Origin: Mucilaginibacter paludis DSM 18603
Lineage (GTDB): Bacteria; Bacteroidota; Bacteroidia; Sphingobacteriales; Sphingobacteriaceae
Assembly (NCBI RefSeq): GCF_000166195.2
Contig: NZ_CM001403.1
Coordinates: 6,590,432 to 6,654,431 of the forward strand
DNA length: 64,000 nt
Reading direction: 5' to 3'
Positions 1-8,346 of this stretch are shown piece after piece. A model generated the notes under the pieces. The model did not search any database. It had not been told where the DNA came from and saw only the letters and a list, made by a program, of their open reading frames with translations. Within the stretch, counting starts at the first letter, position 1. The number at the start of each line of letters is the position of its first letter. The position numbers and the translations under genes were made by a program.

Positions 1-245
1 AGATCAAATTCGCCCGAAAGGCTCTTAACTCGTTTCGTGATTTTACCATTAAGGCGATTGGATAAGCCTGCGGCTTTTTCTTCCTGTAGATGGGTTTCTA
101 GCTCGCCCTCAAGCGCTGCTTCTAAAAAATGTTTCAGTAAAGGCGCAAAGATGCCCTTTTCTCCGTTAAGGGGTTTACCAGCGTACATCCCCTTGATCGC
201 CTCTCGTTTGAAACTTTCAAAATCGAAATTGTTGTTTTTGTTCAT
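1..245 (-). CDS. IS256-family (Mutator-type) transposase, N-terminal part
   Basis: The reading frame opens at the ATG complementary to 243-245 and is still open at the window edge, so about 81 N-terminal residues are present. It starts MNKNNNFDFESFKREAIKG and carries the early Mutator/IS256 blocks: LLKHFLEAALEGELETHL, then a basic NRLNGKITKRVKSLSGEF stretch. In the family these precede the DDE catalytic core, which lies outside the window. The gene points away from the Crp/Fnr gene at 296-724 and its upstream end abuts it. Family assignment is confident; whether the whole element is intact cannot be judged here. Confidence 0.85.
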   Translation of the reverse strand, partial: MNKNNNFDFESFKREAIKGMYAGKPLNGEKGIFAPLLKHFLEAALEGELETHLQEEKAAGLSNRLNGKITKRVKSLSGEFD

Positions 246-311
246 TCTACTATGTCTAAGTTAAAAATTCTATCCAAATTTTTAACTGACACAGTTCATT
301 TTACAGTCTCT
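1..311. mobile_element. Right end of an IS256-family insertion sequence
   Basis: The element is defined by the transposase start at 245 and by the sequence 284-311, which reads outward-to-inward on the minus strand as GAGACTGTAAAATGAACTG and onward, resembling the terminal inverted repeats of Bacteroidota IS256 elements. The neighbouring Crp/Fnr frame stops exactly in this stretch. The outer boundary is placed at about 302-311 by inference; the left end and the target duplication are outside the window. Confidence 0.6.
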
Positions 312-724
312 CTTTCAATCGTTTTTAACAAACAATTTTTTTCTATCAGACCTTTGATAGCTTCCCAGCCAACTATTGTATTTCCGATCTCGGCCCAATC
401 TTTCTTTGAAAAAACAAGCAATTTACAATCGGTAACAGCCTGTATATACTCAGAAGCTACCACTTGTGCCTCAAACTTTTGCTGGTCCGAAACAAAGTGA
501 TTCTCTTCACTAAATGAATAAGTGATCTCTTCGCCTTTGTTGTTGTAATAGCAGAAACGGATTACCCCTTCCAGTAGAAATCCAACCTGCCGGGGGATCT
601 TTCCGGCTTCTGAAAAATATTCATCTTTATGAAGTTCCAGCGTTTTTGCTTTGCTGATCAGGAAATCAGTTTGCTGCTTATTCAGATTGCCAAACTTCAA
701 TATGTAATTGATGAACTCTTCCAT
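296..724 (-). pseudogene. Crp/Fnr-family regulator truncated by IS256 insertion
   Basis: The 142 residues are a cyclic-nucleotide-binding-like (cNMP) beta-roll domain with the family pattern FLLEGVIRFCYYNNKGEEIT followed by a SFSEENHFVSDQQKF segment. Intact relatives, such as the 194-residue protein at 29637-30221, continue for about 50 residues with a helix-turn-helix that binds DNA. Here the frame stops at TGA (296-298), and the last residues (ETVK) seem to come from the end of the adjoining IS256 element. The DNA-binding domain is therefore missing and the protein is probably non-functional as a regulator. The upstream inverted repeat at 754-777 may be its old operator. Confidence 0.7.
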
Positions 725-1163
725 AAGTTAAATATCGATTTTATTGCGGGCAGTTTATTTACCATTTGGTAAATAAATACATCGGTCAGCTAACCCACCT
801 TTGCTCCTCAGAGTGGGTAGAATTCGGACTTTTTTACATTGAAGAGTTTTTTGATACAGATCTGTAAATATTACTTTACGCTTACTACCTGGGCTTTCAG
901 CGCCATTCAGGTTATTGCTAAAGAAACTTCCTGCTGGGCTAATCGTTTTCTATTACATAAGCTTTTATCTCAGTTTGTGATTCACCATGCCCATTATGCT
1001 TAACGGCATTATAAGGGCGCTTCCGCTCATGTTTAGTCACAATTGCGAAGCGCCCTGGTATTTCGCCTAACATTCTGCTGCATATCCATGGCCAGCATTG
1101 TTGGATATTATTGCCTCATGTTCTACTTTCTTTTTTATTGCAGAATGAAATTGGTTTCGAAAA
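725..1163. other. Intergenic stretch without a convincing gene
   Basis: No open frame with a recognisable protein was found in these 439 bases. Apart from the inverted repeat at 754-777, there is one hairpin at 1015-1055, with arms GGGCGCTTC and GAAGCGCCC around a 23-base loop. It is not followed by a T-run on either strand, so it does not look like a classical terminator. The stretch is the downstream region of the MFS cluster and the upstream region of the broken Crp/Fnr gene. Confidence 0.5.
754..777. promoter_or_regulatory. 10-bp inverted repeat upstream of the truncated Crp/Fnr gene
   Basis: TTTATTTACC and GGTAAATAAA form a perfect 10-bp inverted repeat with a 4-base spacer, 30 bp upstream of the ATG at 724. 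Crp/Fnr proteins bind two-fold symmetric sites, so this may be the autoregulatory operator. A role as a weak hairpin cannot be excluded because the arms are AT-rich. Confidence 0.4.
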
Positions 1164-1472
1164 CTACGCTTTGTCTTTATGTACAAAGTTCATAGCGCTC
1201 ATCACGCTGATACAGATAAAGCCGATAAAACAGATGAGGACAGATAAATTATCATCAGCAGCTACTTTACCGAACCGGAAAAGCAGAAAACCTGCTGTTA
1301 AATTGAACAGGGCCCATAGCACGTTCACAATCGGTGTGGATAGTCCTCTGCCATGAGGATTGGAAAATGGTGTGGGAAAAGGATCGCCGCAGACGCCTTT
1401 AACAAAATGGGGAACAAAGTTGGAAAGGAACATCCCTGCCAAAAAACCGCTGAAATAATGATACCAGTGCAT
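1164..1472 (-). CDS. Small integral membrane protein of unknown function
   Basis: This 102-residue protein begins MHWYHYFSGFLAGMFLSNF and has about three hydrophobic segments (roughly residues 5-25, 48-67, 78-95). A PHFVKGVCGDPFPTPF-type loop lies between the first two. Nothing enzymatic is visible. It lies 11 bp downstream of the MFS gene on the same strand and is probably co-transcribed with it under the TetR regulator. I recognise it only as a conserved hypothetical membrane protein of Bacteroidota; no function is assigned. Confidence 0.6.
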   Translation of the reverse strand: MHWYHYFSGFLAGMFLSNFVPHFVKGVCGDPFPTPFSNPHGRGLSTPIVNVLWALFNLTAGFLLFRFGKVAADDNLSVLICFIGFICISVMSAMNFVHKDKA

Positions 1473-1483
1473 ATTAAATTTGT

Positions 1484-2746
1484 TTAATTATTAAAATTTG
1501 ATTGATTTTTGCCTTTTAATTTCCGCCGGCCGCTTGTTAAAAACCCTGAAAAGCAAGCCGCAATAACCAGGGTTACGATACCTTCGCAAAGGATAGTTGT
1601 CGGTGTTCCTATTTTTTGGGATAAGGTCCCGATCAGCAAGCTGCCTAACGGCAGCATGCCGAAATATGCCATCGCGGCAAAGCCCATTACACGCCCCCTC
1701 ATTTCTTTAGCTGAATACAGCTGGATAAGGGTCATACTGATCGTGGTTTGCGACATCATGCCGAAACCGGACATTGCGAAAAACACCATGGCCAATGGAA
1801 AATTGACCAGGTGTGAAAAAGCCAGCAGGCTTATCCCGAAAATGATCGTGTTTACCAATAAGATAAATTGAAGGTCCGCGTCCTTTTTTAAAGCTGCCAG
1901 AAAGATCGATCCTGCAATGGCGCCAACGCCGACAAAACTGTTGATGTAACCAAAAGTCGCGGCATTGCCTTTAAAGATCTCCTTCGCGAATACGGGGATT
2001 AGTGTATTGTAGGGAAGCACCAGTAAACTGGTAAAACAAAGCATCAAAAGGATCATCGTGATCGAGGGCGTTTTTTTCAGGTAATTTAAACCCTCGCTCA
2101 GTTCAGTTTTCATCTTTTGTTCTACTGGTGGCGGCACATAAGCCGGTAGATGGATCAGCAGCAGGGATATGGTCACCGCTACAAAACTGAGCGCGTTCAG
2201 CAGAAAACACACGCCCGCACCAAATTTCACCAGAACCAAACCCGAAATTGCGGGTCCTATAAGGCGCGCCAGGTTGGCCATTGAAGACTGCAGCGCCAGT
2301 GCGTTGGGCAGGTCTGCCTCATCTGTAACCATATCATGGATCAGTGGTTGCCTTGCCGGTACATCAAAGGCATTGATCACGCCAAGAACGCCGCTCAGTA
2401 ACAATATTTCCCAAACAGTATAATGACGCGTAAACACTAATAAGGCCAGCAACGCCGCCTGTATCATTGAGGCAATCTGAGTGGCCATCAATACCCGGAA
2501 CCGGCTGTAACGGTCAGCAACAATCCCGCCCAGAAGGGAAAAAATAAAAGATGGGAACTGTGATACAAATATGGTGAGGCCCAGCATAAAGGCCGAATGG
2601 GTCATGGTATAAACCACCCAGCTTACGCCGGTACGCTGCATCCAGCTGCCGATCTGCGAAACCGACTGCCCGCTGAAAAATAAGCTATAGTTGCGGTTAC
2701 GGAACGCCCGGAAAACATTGGTTATTTTTTTTGTATTTAAGTTCAT
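1484..2746 (-). CDS. MFS transporter, EntS/DHA3-like
   Basis: The 420-residue protein has about 12 predicted membrane segments. The N-terminus (FRAFRNRNYSLFFSGQSVSQIG) and the loop GGIVADRYSRFRVL, the MFS motif A between helices 2 and 3, are typical of the drug:H+ antiporter-3/enterobactin-exporter (EntS) group. These proteins export drugs or siderophores across the inner membrane by proton antiport. The gene follows a TetR repressor (67 bp gap, same strand) and precedes a small membrane protein, the arrangement of an inducible efflux cluster. The substrate cannot be read from sequence. Confidence 0.85.
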   Translation of the reverse strand: MNLNTKKITNVFRAFRNRNYSLFFSGQSVSQIGSWMQRTGVSWVVYTMTHSAFMLGLTIFVSQFPSFIFSLLGGIVADRYSRFRVLMATQIASMIQAALLALLVFTRHYTVWEILLLSGVLGVINAFDVPARQPLIHDMVTDEADLPNALALQSSMANLARLIGPAISGLVLVKFGAGVCFLLNALSFVAVTISLLLIHLPAYVPPPVEQKMKTELSEGLNYLKKTPSITMILLMLCFTSLLVLPYNTLIPVFAKEIFKGNAATFGYINSFVGVGAIAGSIFLAALKKDADLQFILLVNTIIFGISLLAFSHLVNFPLAMVFFAMSGFGMMSQTTISMTLIQLYSAKEMRGRVMGFAAMAYFGMLPLGSLLIGTLSQKIGTPTTILCEGIVTLVIAACFSGFLTSGRRKLKGKNQSNFNN

Positions 2747-2813
2747 AAGCTTATCAGCATATTGTGCCTAAATGTTTAAACCGGCGCAAATTTTTTTATT
2801 TATTATATAGTTT

Positions 2814-3425
2814 TTATTTTTTCAATCCATGAATAAGGGAATGAACAAGGAAATTTACCGAGGATTCCATGTTGCCAAATTCGTTTTTGATCACCATTTC
2901 GCGCTTCATGCCATGCAGGCTGCTTAAAATAACAAATATGAAGTCCTCTTTCTCTTTTTGCCCCAACTCCATTAACTCTCCGCGCCCGATACCTTCCGTA
3001 ATGATCTGGCGGAGCAAGGTGCTTTCCTGTAACCGGACCTGTTGATAGACTGCGAACCTGGTTTTTTGAAATCCTGAAAGCTCACCGGCATTCATGCCTT
3101 CATCCAGGGCATTAAAGAATCCTCTTTTTTCAAGTATAGTGCGCAGGTCTGTCAGGAAAAATGCTTTGATTTTTTCTTCGGAGGTTTTTGCCTCGCTGAT
3201 CGCGATAGCAATCAGCTTTACCAGTTCCCTGATCTCGGCTGCTATCACTGCATCTAAGATCTCTTCTTTGGTCTTATAATAATAATACAACGAACTTCTG
3301 GCCTTTCCGATAGCTTTGGCGATGTCGTCGATGGTTACCCTGCGAAAACCGTGAAGCTCAAATAACTGCTTCGCTGCCTTAACCAGTTGCTCCTGAATTT
3401 CTTCGTCTTTAATAATATTTGACAT
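2814..3425 (-). CDS. TetR/AcrR-family transcriptional regulator
   Basis: The 203-residue protein has an N-terminal helix-turn-helix at about residues 28-55 (GFRRVTIDDIAKAIGKAR, then the SLYYYYKTKEEIL recognition helix region), followed by an all-helical ligand-binding domain. TetR proteins usually repress their own promoter and a neighbouring exporter until a ligand binds. It is the first gene of a three-gene minus-strand cluster with an MFS exporter. A consensus promoter and an imperfect palindrome overlap just upstream (3434-3476), consistent with autoregulation. Confidence 0.88.
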   Translation of the reverse strand: MSNIIKDEEIQEQLVKAAKQLFELHGFRRVTIDDIAKAIGKARSSLYYYYKTKEEILDAVIAAEIRELVKLIAIAISEAKTSEEKIKAFFLTDLRTILEKRGFFNALDEGMNAGELSGFQKTRFAVYQQVRLQESTLLRQIITEGIGRGELMELGQKEKEDFIFVILSSLHGMKREMVIKNEFGNMESSVNFLVHSLIHGLKK

Positions 3426-3433
3426 GTTTTGTA

Positions 3434-3476
3434 TTTGTACGAAACAAATTTACGTACCTTTGAGCATATAAGCAAA
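3434..3476 (-). promoter_or_regulatory. Promoter and probable TetR operator
   Basis: On the minus strand TTTG (3476-3473), a 20-base spacer and TAAATTTG (3452-3445) match the Bacteroidota housekeeping promoter (TTTG and TAnnTTTG). The -7 element overlaps an imperfect palindrome TTTGT-ACGAA-ACAAA (3434-3448), a plausible operator for the TetR protein starting at 3425. The promoter match is seen directly; repressor binding is inferred. Confidence 0.55.
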
Positions 3477-3673
3477 TAATGTCGAAAAGCTTATCATGTA
3501 AATTTCTCCCGGTCGCCGCTTATTACATTTTGATGACTACCGGGAGTAATTCTGCTCTGAAATCGGAACCCTGACAGGTTTAAAATTCATGATGCTGATT
3601 AGTGCTTTTGCAAGCCGATTTGGCCAGTTAAAAACGCGTTACGATTTAATTGCAGGTTTAATTAGATTAATAT

Positions 3674-4696
3674 ATGCTCAGAGCTTATCAGTTCAAATGG
3701 TATTTTATAGTAACCGGCATTTTAGCTATGGTTGGGCTGTTGAGCACATTGCTTCGCCACAATAATACTGTGGAAATCAAATGGTGGGAATACCCGGAAT
3801 ATGTCCTGCAAATAGCTTTGTCCTTATTAATTTGCTGGCTGATCCACGGCTTTTTCTTACTGCACAAATTGCCCTGGCTAAATAATTATGCAAAGCATTT
3901 TCTGAGTAATCTTTTAGCTACCATTTCTGCGATTATTCTGACTGGTGTTCTTTATGCTTGTTTACCCAGAACTACGCTCTTTGAAAATGGAGTCGGTTTT
4001 AAAACCTTTTCTGACTTTTTGGTACATTTCCTGGGCGCATTTTTGGCGAGCATTATTTCCTATGTTGTTTTTTACAGCATACATACCAACAATGCTTTGC
4101 AGAATTCTAAACTCGAAAACGAGATTCTCGCACGGGCTCATCTCCGGGCGCAGCTTCTATCATTACAGCAGCAGATCAGCCCGCATTTTTTATTCAATTC
4201 ATTAAGCACCCTAAAAACGATTGCTCCCGACCAGGCCACCAAGAATTACATCGTTCAGCTGGCAACTGTATACCGTTACGTGCTGAATTTTAATGAACAT
4301 TATCTTACGCCCCTGAAAGATGAGTTGGTTTTTATCAAATCATATCTCTATATTATGGATCAGCGGTTTGAAGAAACGCTGCAGGTTACTATCGATGTAC
4401 CTGACGGTGATCTAACGCTGCTGATCCCGCCGCTCTCCCTGCAGTTATTATTGGAAAATGCGATCAAACACAACATCATCTCACCTGATCAGCCCTTGCA
4501 CATCTCTATAAGGACCGACCATTCGCCGGCCCTCATCGTGACCAATAATTTGCAGCTTAAGAAAACGCCTGAGGAAGGGACGGGTACCGGCCTCAAAAAT
4601 ATTTTCGACAGGTATAAATTATTAATTGACCGGCCGATGAAGATCAGTGACTCTGCCGGATATTTCGAAGTTACTTTACCGTTATTAAAGCCATGA
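3674..4696 (+). CDS. LytS-type sensor histidine kinase
   Basis: The 340-residue protein has four N-terminal membrane helices (about residues 9-27, 43-64, 75-97, 115-137) and then the His_kinase/LytS domain. The phospho-acceptor is His171 in QQISPHFLFNSL, the N-box is LLLENAIKHN near residues 258-267, and the G-box is GTGTGLKNIF near 302-311. No extracellular sensor domain is visible, so sensing is probably by the membrane helices. Its stop overlaps the start of the LytTR regulator by 4 bases (ATGA), a typical translationally coupled pair. Confidence 0.9.
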   Translation: MLRAYQFKWYFIVTGILAMVGLLSTLLRHNNTVEIKWWEYPEYVLQIALSLLICWLIHGFFLLHKLPWLNNYAKHFLSNLLATISAIILTGVLYACLPRTTLFENGVGFKTFSDFLVHFLGAFLASIISYVVFYSIHTNNALQNSKLENEILARAHLRAQLLSLQQQISPHFLFNSLSTLKTIAPDQATKNYIVQLATVYRYVLNFNEHYLTPLKDELVFIKSYLYIMDQRFEETLQVTIDVPDGDLTLLIPPLSLQLLLENAIKHNIISPDQPLHISIRTDHSPALIVTNNLQLKKTPEEGTGTGLKNIFDRYKLLIDRPMKISDSAGYFEVTLPLLKP

Positions 4697-5454
4697 GAGT
4701 TGTAATAATCGAAGATGAAAAGAAAACTGCGACCGAGTTAGTTGGCATGTTGCACCAGTTGGACAGTGAAATTAATGTGGAAGCCATCCTTCCTTCGGTG
4801 TCCTCATCAATCAAATGGTTAAATGAAAATTTATCGCCAGAGCTGATCTTTTCCGACATTCAGCTTGGAGATGGATTAAGCTTTGAAATCTTTAAGGAGA
4901 TCACTATCGAGGCCCCCGTTATTTTTTGTACAGCATTCAATGAATATGCCATCAGGGCGTTCGAATCAAACGGTATAGATTATTTGTTGAAACCCCTTGA
5001 GGAAGAAATGCTGCATAGAAGCATGGAAAAGTATTTGCGGTTTAAATCCCATCTGTTAAATCACAATCAATACACCAATAACCTGCGGAGGGTAGTGGCA
5101 GAAATGACCACCGGTTACAAACAGAACATCCTGGTTAATTACCGGGAAAAGATCATCCCTTTACGTATAACCGACATCCAGTTCGTTTACGCTGCTTTTG
5201 GCTCAGTTTACCTCCACGATTTAAATGCCAACAGTTATCCCGTACCCTATACTATTGAGCTATTGGAGTCTATGTTCAATCCCCGCCAATTCTTCAGGGC
5301 AAACAGGCAGTTTATCATCAACCGCGATTCGATCAAGAATATTGAGCATTATTTTAACCGTAAACTCTACGTGATTATGCATACGGAGACGCCGGAAAAG
5401 ATCATCATCAGCAGAATCAAGGCCCAGCTTTTTTTTAAATGGATGGAAGAATAA
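4693..5454 (+). CDS. LytTR-family response regulator
   Basis: The 253-residue protein has a receiver domain (residues 1-120) with acidic pocket IEDE and phospho-acceptor Asp55 in FSDIQLGDG. A C-terminal LytTR DNA-binding domain (about 145-250) contains the typical FFRANRQFIINRDSI segment. It is the cognate partner of the overlapping kinase upstream. LytTR regulators bind pairs of short direct repeats and often control adjacent membrane or efflux genes; the TolC gene 200 bp downstream is the natural candidate target. Confidence 0.92.
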   Translation: MRVVIIEDEKKTATELVGMLHQLDSEINVEAILPSVSSSIKWLNENLSPELIFSDIQLGDGLSFEIFKEITIEAPVIFCTAFNEYAIRAFESNGIDYLLKPLEEEMLHRSMEKYLRFKSHLLNHNQYTNNLRRVVAEMTTGYKQNILVNYREKIIPLRITDIQFVYAAFGSVYLHDLNANSYPVPYTIELLESMFNPRQFFRANRQFIINRDSIKNIEHYFNRKLYVIMHTETPEKIIISRIKAQLFFKWMEE

Positions 5455-5507
5455 GCTCCAGGTAAGATTTGCTTCGACACATTTCTTGAAAAAGAAACGA
5501 TTTTTTG

Positions 5508-5525
5508 ATGAAGTGATCACTTCAT
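5508..5525. promoter_or_regulatory. 18-bp perfect palindrome between regulator and TolC gene
   Basis: ATGAAGTGATCACTTCAT is a perfect palindrome located 54 bp after the LytTR gene and followed by TGTTCTTTTTGG. It can fold as a short hairpin ahead of a T-rich tract, so it may terminate the two-component operon. Alternatively it is a protein-binding site in the upstream region of the TolC gene. Sequence alone does not decide. Confidence 0.45.
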
Positions 5526-5650
5526 TGTTCTTTTTGGCTACTTCATTTTAAAATGCCCCCATTGAAAGCATTGCCCGGGTAGTTTTACTGCAACAAATCA
5601 ATTACCACGCCTCCGATGAGGCGTAAATGGTAAAATGAATTTAATGCAGC

Positions 5651-7048
5651 ATGAAAGTGAAATTGATATTAATACTTATTTGTATCCTTCCGTTTAAACT
5701 GTTTGCCCAGCAACAGTGGAATTTGAAGGATTGCATTGCTTATGGGCTGAAAAATAACCGCAGTAGTGTAGTCTATGAAAACGAAAAAAAGGCCGCCGAT
5801 GCCAAAGCGAAGGAAGCACTTGCTGCTTACCTGCCATCGCTGAATGTAAGCAGCTCTTTTGATGATAATTTAAAAGTTCAGCAATCCATCATCCCGGCAG
5901 GAATATTTGGTCCGGATCCCCTTCGAATATCCCTCACACAAAGGTATAACACTAATAGCGTCGCCGAACTTGATCAGACAATTTTTGACCAGTCACTGCT
6001 TACCGGGCTCAAAGCCAATAAATACAGCAGGCAGCAAGCTGACCTGAATATCAAAAAAAATGAAGAAACGGTCATCTACAATATAGGTAATGATTACTAT
6101 CAAACCTATGTTTACCGTGAACAGCTCAGGCTGTTAAGGAGTAACCTGGAAATCTACTACAAGCAGATGAAGATTTCACAACTACAGGTGCAGAAGGGTA
6201 TATCGCTGCAAAAAGATCTGGATAGGGTGACCGTTAACTACAATAATGCGGTATCACAGATCCGTGTTGCCGAAAGCAACCTGACTCTTGCGCGGAACCA
6301 GCTTAAATATGATATGGGTTTCCCGATCAGTACTGAACTGCCCGTTGATACCGTTGCCCAGGAGAACCTCGCAAATCCTCCGGTTACCAACGTTGAAGCC
6401 ACTCGTTTTTCTCCTGAAAATCGGACGGATTATCAGCTTTCAGAAATTAATTCTCAGTTGCTCAACATCGATCAAAAGCGGATCAAGGCAGGGGCTCTGC
6501 CCACGCTGACCGGCTACGCCAAATATGGCGAATATGGCTATGGAACTACCATAGGTCCGGCATTCAATCATTTGAACCCTTACTCTGCCGTCGGATTAAA
6601 ACTATCCATACCCTTATTCAATTTTTATAAGCGGAACGCACAATATAATCAGGCCAAATATAAAAGCATGAACGCGCTGGAGAATCTCAAACTGGACTCC
6701 GGTAAATATGCGGTGGAATACCAGAGCGCGATCACAAAATTGGTCAAAGCGCAAAGCAACCTGGAAAGCGACAAACGCAATATTGAGCTGGCGGAGTCTG
6801 TATTCAGGACGACTGACTTACAATATAAAAAAGGAGTGACTAACCTTACAGACTGGCTTGATGCAAGAACCTCTGTCAAAGACGCGCAGAACAACTATCT
6901 AAACTCACTTTACACCTTTTACCTCGATAAAATACTGTTGACACCAGATATGTTGCCTATCGATAGTGATTATGCACTTTCTTTGATTGATGCATTTTTG
7001 GTTCACCACGTCATTGCACTTGCTGTTGAGACTGAAGATCAGGCTTGA
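5651..7048 (+). CDS. TolC-family outer membrane efflux protein
   Basis: The 465-residue protein has a signal peptide (MKVKLILILICILPFKLFAQ) and two repeated OEP domains with long helical hairpins (about residues 20-215 and 235-435), as in TolC channels that pair with RND or ABC exporters. The family usually ends soon after the second hairpin. Here an unusual tail after LLTPDMLPIDSDY runs about 30 residues further and looks unrelated. No membrane-fusion protein or pump gene follows; the next gene is convergent. The channel may be an orphan left after a rearrangement, or it may serve a pump encoded elsewhere. Confidence 0.88.
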   Translation: MKVKLILILICILPFKLFAQQQWNLKDCIAYGLKNNRSSVVYENEKKAADAKAKEALAAYLPSLNVSSSFDDNLKVQQSIIPAGIFGPDPLRISLTQRYNTNSVAELDQTIFDQSLLTGLKANKYSRQQADLNIKKNEETVIYNIGNDYYQTYVYREQLRLLRSNLEIYYKQMKISQLQVQKGISLQKDLDRVTVNYNNAVSQIRVAESNLTLARNQLKYDMGFPISTELPVDTVAQENLANPPVTNVEATRFSPENRTDYQLSEINSQLLNIDQKRIKAGALPTLTGYAKYGEYGYGTTIGPAFNHLNPYSAVGLKLSIPLFNFYKRNAQYNQAKYKSMNALENLKLDSGKYAVEYQSAITKLVKAQSNLESDKRNIELAESVFRTTDLQYKKGVTNLTDWLDARTSVKDAQNNYLNSLYTFYLDKILLTPDMLPIDSDYALSLIDAFLVHHVIALAVETEDQA

Positions 7049-7080
7049 AAACTTTATCAGGCCAAAATTTGGGCATAATC

Positions 7081-7108
7081 AATCCGGTAGAAAACGCTCT
7101 ACCGGATT
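7081..7108 (+). terminator. Intrinsic terminator after the TolC gene
   Basis: AATCCGGTAG and CTACCGGATT form a perfect 10-bp stem with an 8-base loop, followed by a T-rich AATTTACC stretch. It lies 32 bp after the TolC stop and 12 bp before the end of the convergent HNH-like gene, so it may act in both directions. Confidence 0.75.
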
Positions 7109-7120
7109 AATTTACCTTCG

Positions 7121-7765
7121 TTATTTAAAAACCAATACTGGGCGGACTTCAGACGTTTTCACAGGCATGATCAGGACTTCAAAGCCTTCATAAAAAATCA
7201 ACTTCAATGAAACATTAGGTTCGCCGTTAAAGTCAGCTTCTGAAAAGGAATATTTGAATACAGATGGGTTTGCCCCAGCAAGTACTGTGTGATATCCGGC
7301 ATCTCTATAACCTGGCAATCTTGATTCAAAATCGGTTATGCCATCCTCGTCATAAAACTGTTTATAAAATGGTGCTGGAATAGAGGCCCATCTTTTTTTG
7401 AAGGCGTGAAAATAAAGGCCATAGGCGATTTTGATCATCAAATGATCAACCCGGTCCCGGTCATGAAAAAATGCATTGTCTTTTCGCGTTTCAAAAGTTT
7501 TAAGGAACAACTTGGGACTGTGCATAAAGCTTTGGCGTACCGGTCCCCGCCATTGGTCGACTGCGGTTTTATTAGTTCCATTAGCCGACGAGACGATCCC
7601 CCTTACGTATTCATCGTCCATGGAAGTGTCATTGTTATGCTGCCTACAGGATGGCACTGTAATTAAATTATCCCTTTGACCTTTCGGAAAAAAACATTTG
7701 GCTGGCACATGTTCAACAGTAGTAGCAGTTTCATCACATTGATAACATCGGGAAACTTTTGTCAT
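7121..7765 (-). CDS. HNH-like zinc-binding protein of unknown role
   Basis: I place the start at MTKVSRCYQCDETATTVEH (ATG at 7765), giving 214 residues; an upstream in-frame start at 7813 would add 16 residues without recognisable sequence. The N-terminus has CYQC, an EHVPAKCFFP motif and CRQHNN, the C-C/EH/C-HN pattern of small HNH-type nuclease folds that recognise DNA or RNA. The remaining roughly 150 residues match nothing I know. The protein at 36138-36905 has a similar N-terminal arrangement. Nuclease activity is inferred from the motif only. Confidence 0.55.
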   Translation of the reverse strand: MTKVSRCYQCDETATTVEHVPAKCFFPKGQRDNLITVPSCRQHNNDTSMDDEYVRGIVSSANGTNKTAVDQWRGPVRQSFMHSPKLFLKTFETRKDNAFFHDRDRVDHLMIKIAYGLYFHAFKKRWASIPAPFYKQFYDEDGITDFESRLPGYRDAGYHTVLAGANPSVFKYSFSEADFNGEPNVSLKLIFYEGFEVLIMPVKTSEVRPVLVFK

Positions 7766-7851
7766 TATATACTTGTCTTTCTCCAAATATAACATGAATT
7801 CACTACGCTTCACCGGACCTAAATAGCACCTAAGCAGGAAAATTTTTTGAC

Positions 7852-7881
7852 AAAAAAAGCCCGGCCATTGCTGACCAGGCT
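7852..7881 (-). terminator. Intrinsic terminator of the 7898-9820 gene group
   Basis: On the minus strand a 7-bp stem (AGCCTGG with CCGGGCT, one G-U pair) is followed directly by seven Ts. It lies 16 bp downstream of the 49-residue gene and would end the minus-strand transcript of the DUF932 group. Confidence 0.65.
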
Positions 7882-7897
7882 ACTACCGTTTTATGGT

Positions 7898-8047
7898 TCA
7901 TATTTCTATAACCCGCCCGTCCTGGCAGTCGGCGGCTTCCTTTTCTGCTTCGGCGTAATCATCGAACACCAAATTATTGCCGTCCGGGTCGGTGCAAATG
8001 GCGGCACATTCGGGGCCGCCATGCAACTCTAAAATCAAGTAGCTCAT
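7898..8047 (-). CDS. Small acidic protein, 49 residues
   Basis: ATG at 8047 to TGA at 7898-7900 encodes MSYLILELHGGPECAAICTD and onward, ending DGRVIEI. The frame is bounded by an upstream gene 11 bp away and a terminator just downstream. Its composition is acidic and its codon use is like that of its neighbours. It resembles the small accessory proteins common next to DUF932 genes on Bacteroidota mobile elements. No function can be assigned. Confidence 0.6.
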   Translation of the reverse strand: MSYLILELHGGPECAAICTDPDGNNLVFDDYAEAEKEAADCQDGRVIEI

Positions 8048-8058
8048 AATAATTTTAA

Positions 8059-8337
8059 TTATTCTTGGTTGTCAATCGGTTCGGGATACCATATTTCAAA
8101 AGTTTCGTATTCATCCCCTAAACGCTGTGTTAGTGGGTCGATGTCTTCAAAGGTCAAACCTATCCAGTCATCGTCATCCCCGTACTCCTTGCACATAATG
8201 TCAAAAGGTAATTTGTTCGGGTATTGGGTCAATAAGCGTTCCGCTTCTGCTTTGGTTATCCGCAAATCAAAACTTAGCGCTGGGGTAAGCGGGTGCGGGA
8301 ATACCAGCACACCGCTTAGGTTTATCGGCTTTTGCAT
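8059..8337 (-). CDS. Hypothetical accessory protein of the mobile element
   Basis: The 92-residue frame starts at ATG 8337 (MQKPINLSGVLVFPHPLTP); a TTG two codons upstream is less likely. It is acidic towards the C-terminus (GDDDDWIGLTFEDIDPL) and has no membrane segment or recognisable domain. It lies between two other small genes of the same strand with gaps of 9-11 bp, so it is probably co-transcribed with the DUF932 gene. Confidence 0.5.
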   Translation of the reverse strand: MQKPINLSGVLVFPHPLTPALSFDLRITKAEAERLLTQYPNKLPFDIMCKEYGDDDDWIGLTFEDIDPLTQRLGDEYETFEIWYPEPIDNQE

Positions 8338-8346
8338 AACCAATAA

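Noticed and set aside
1015..1055. Hairpin considered as terminator or integron-like attachment site
   Set aside because: It lacks a T-run on either strand and lacks the core sites of an attC; only its existence is reported.
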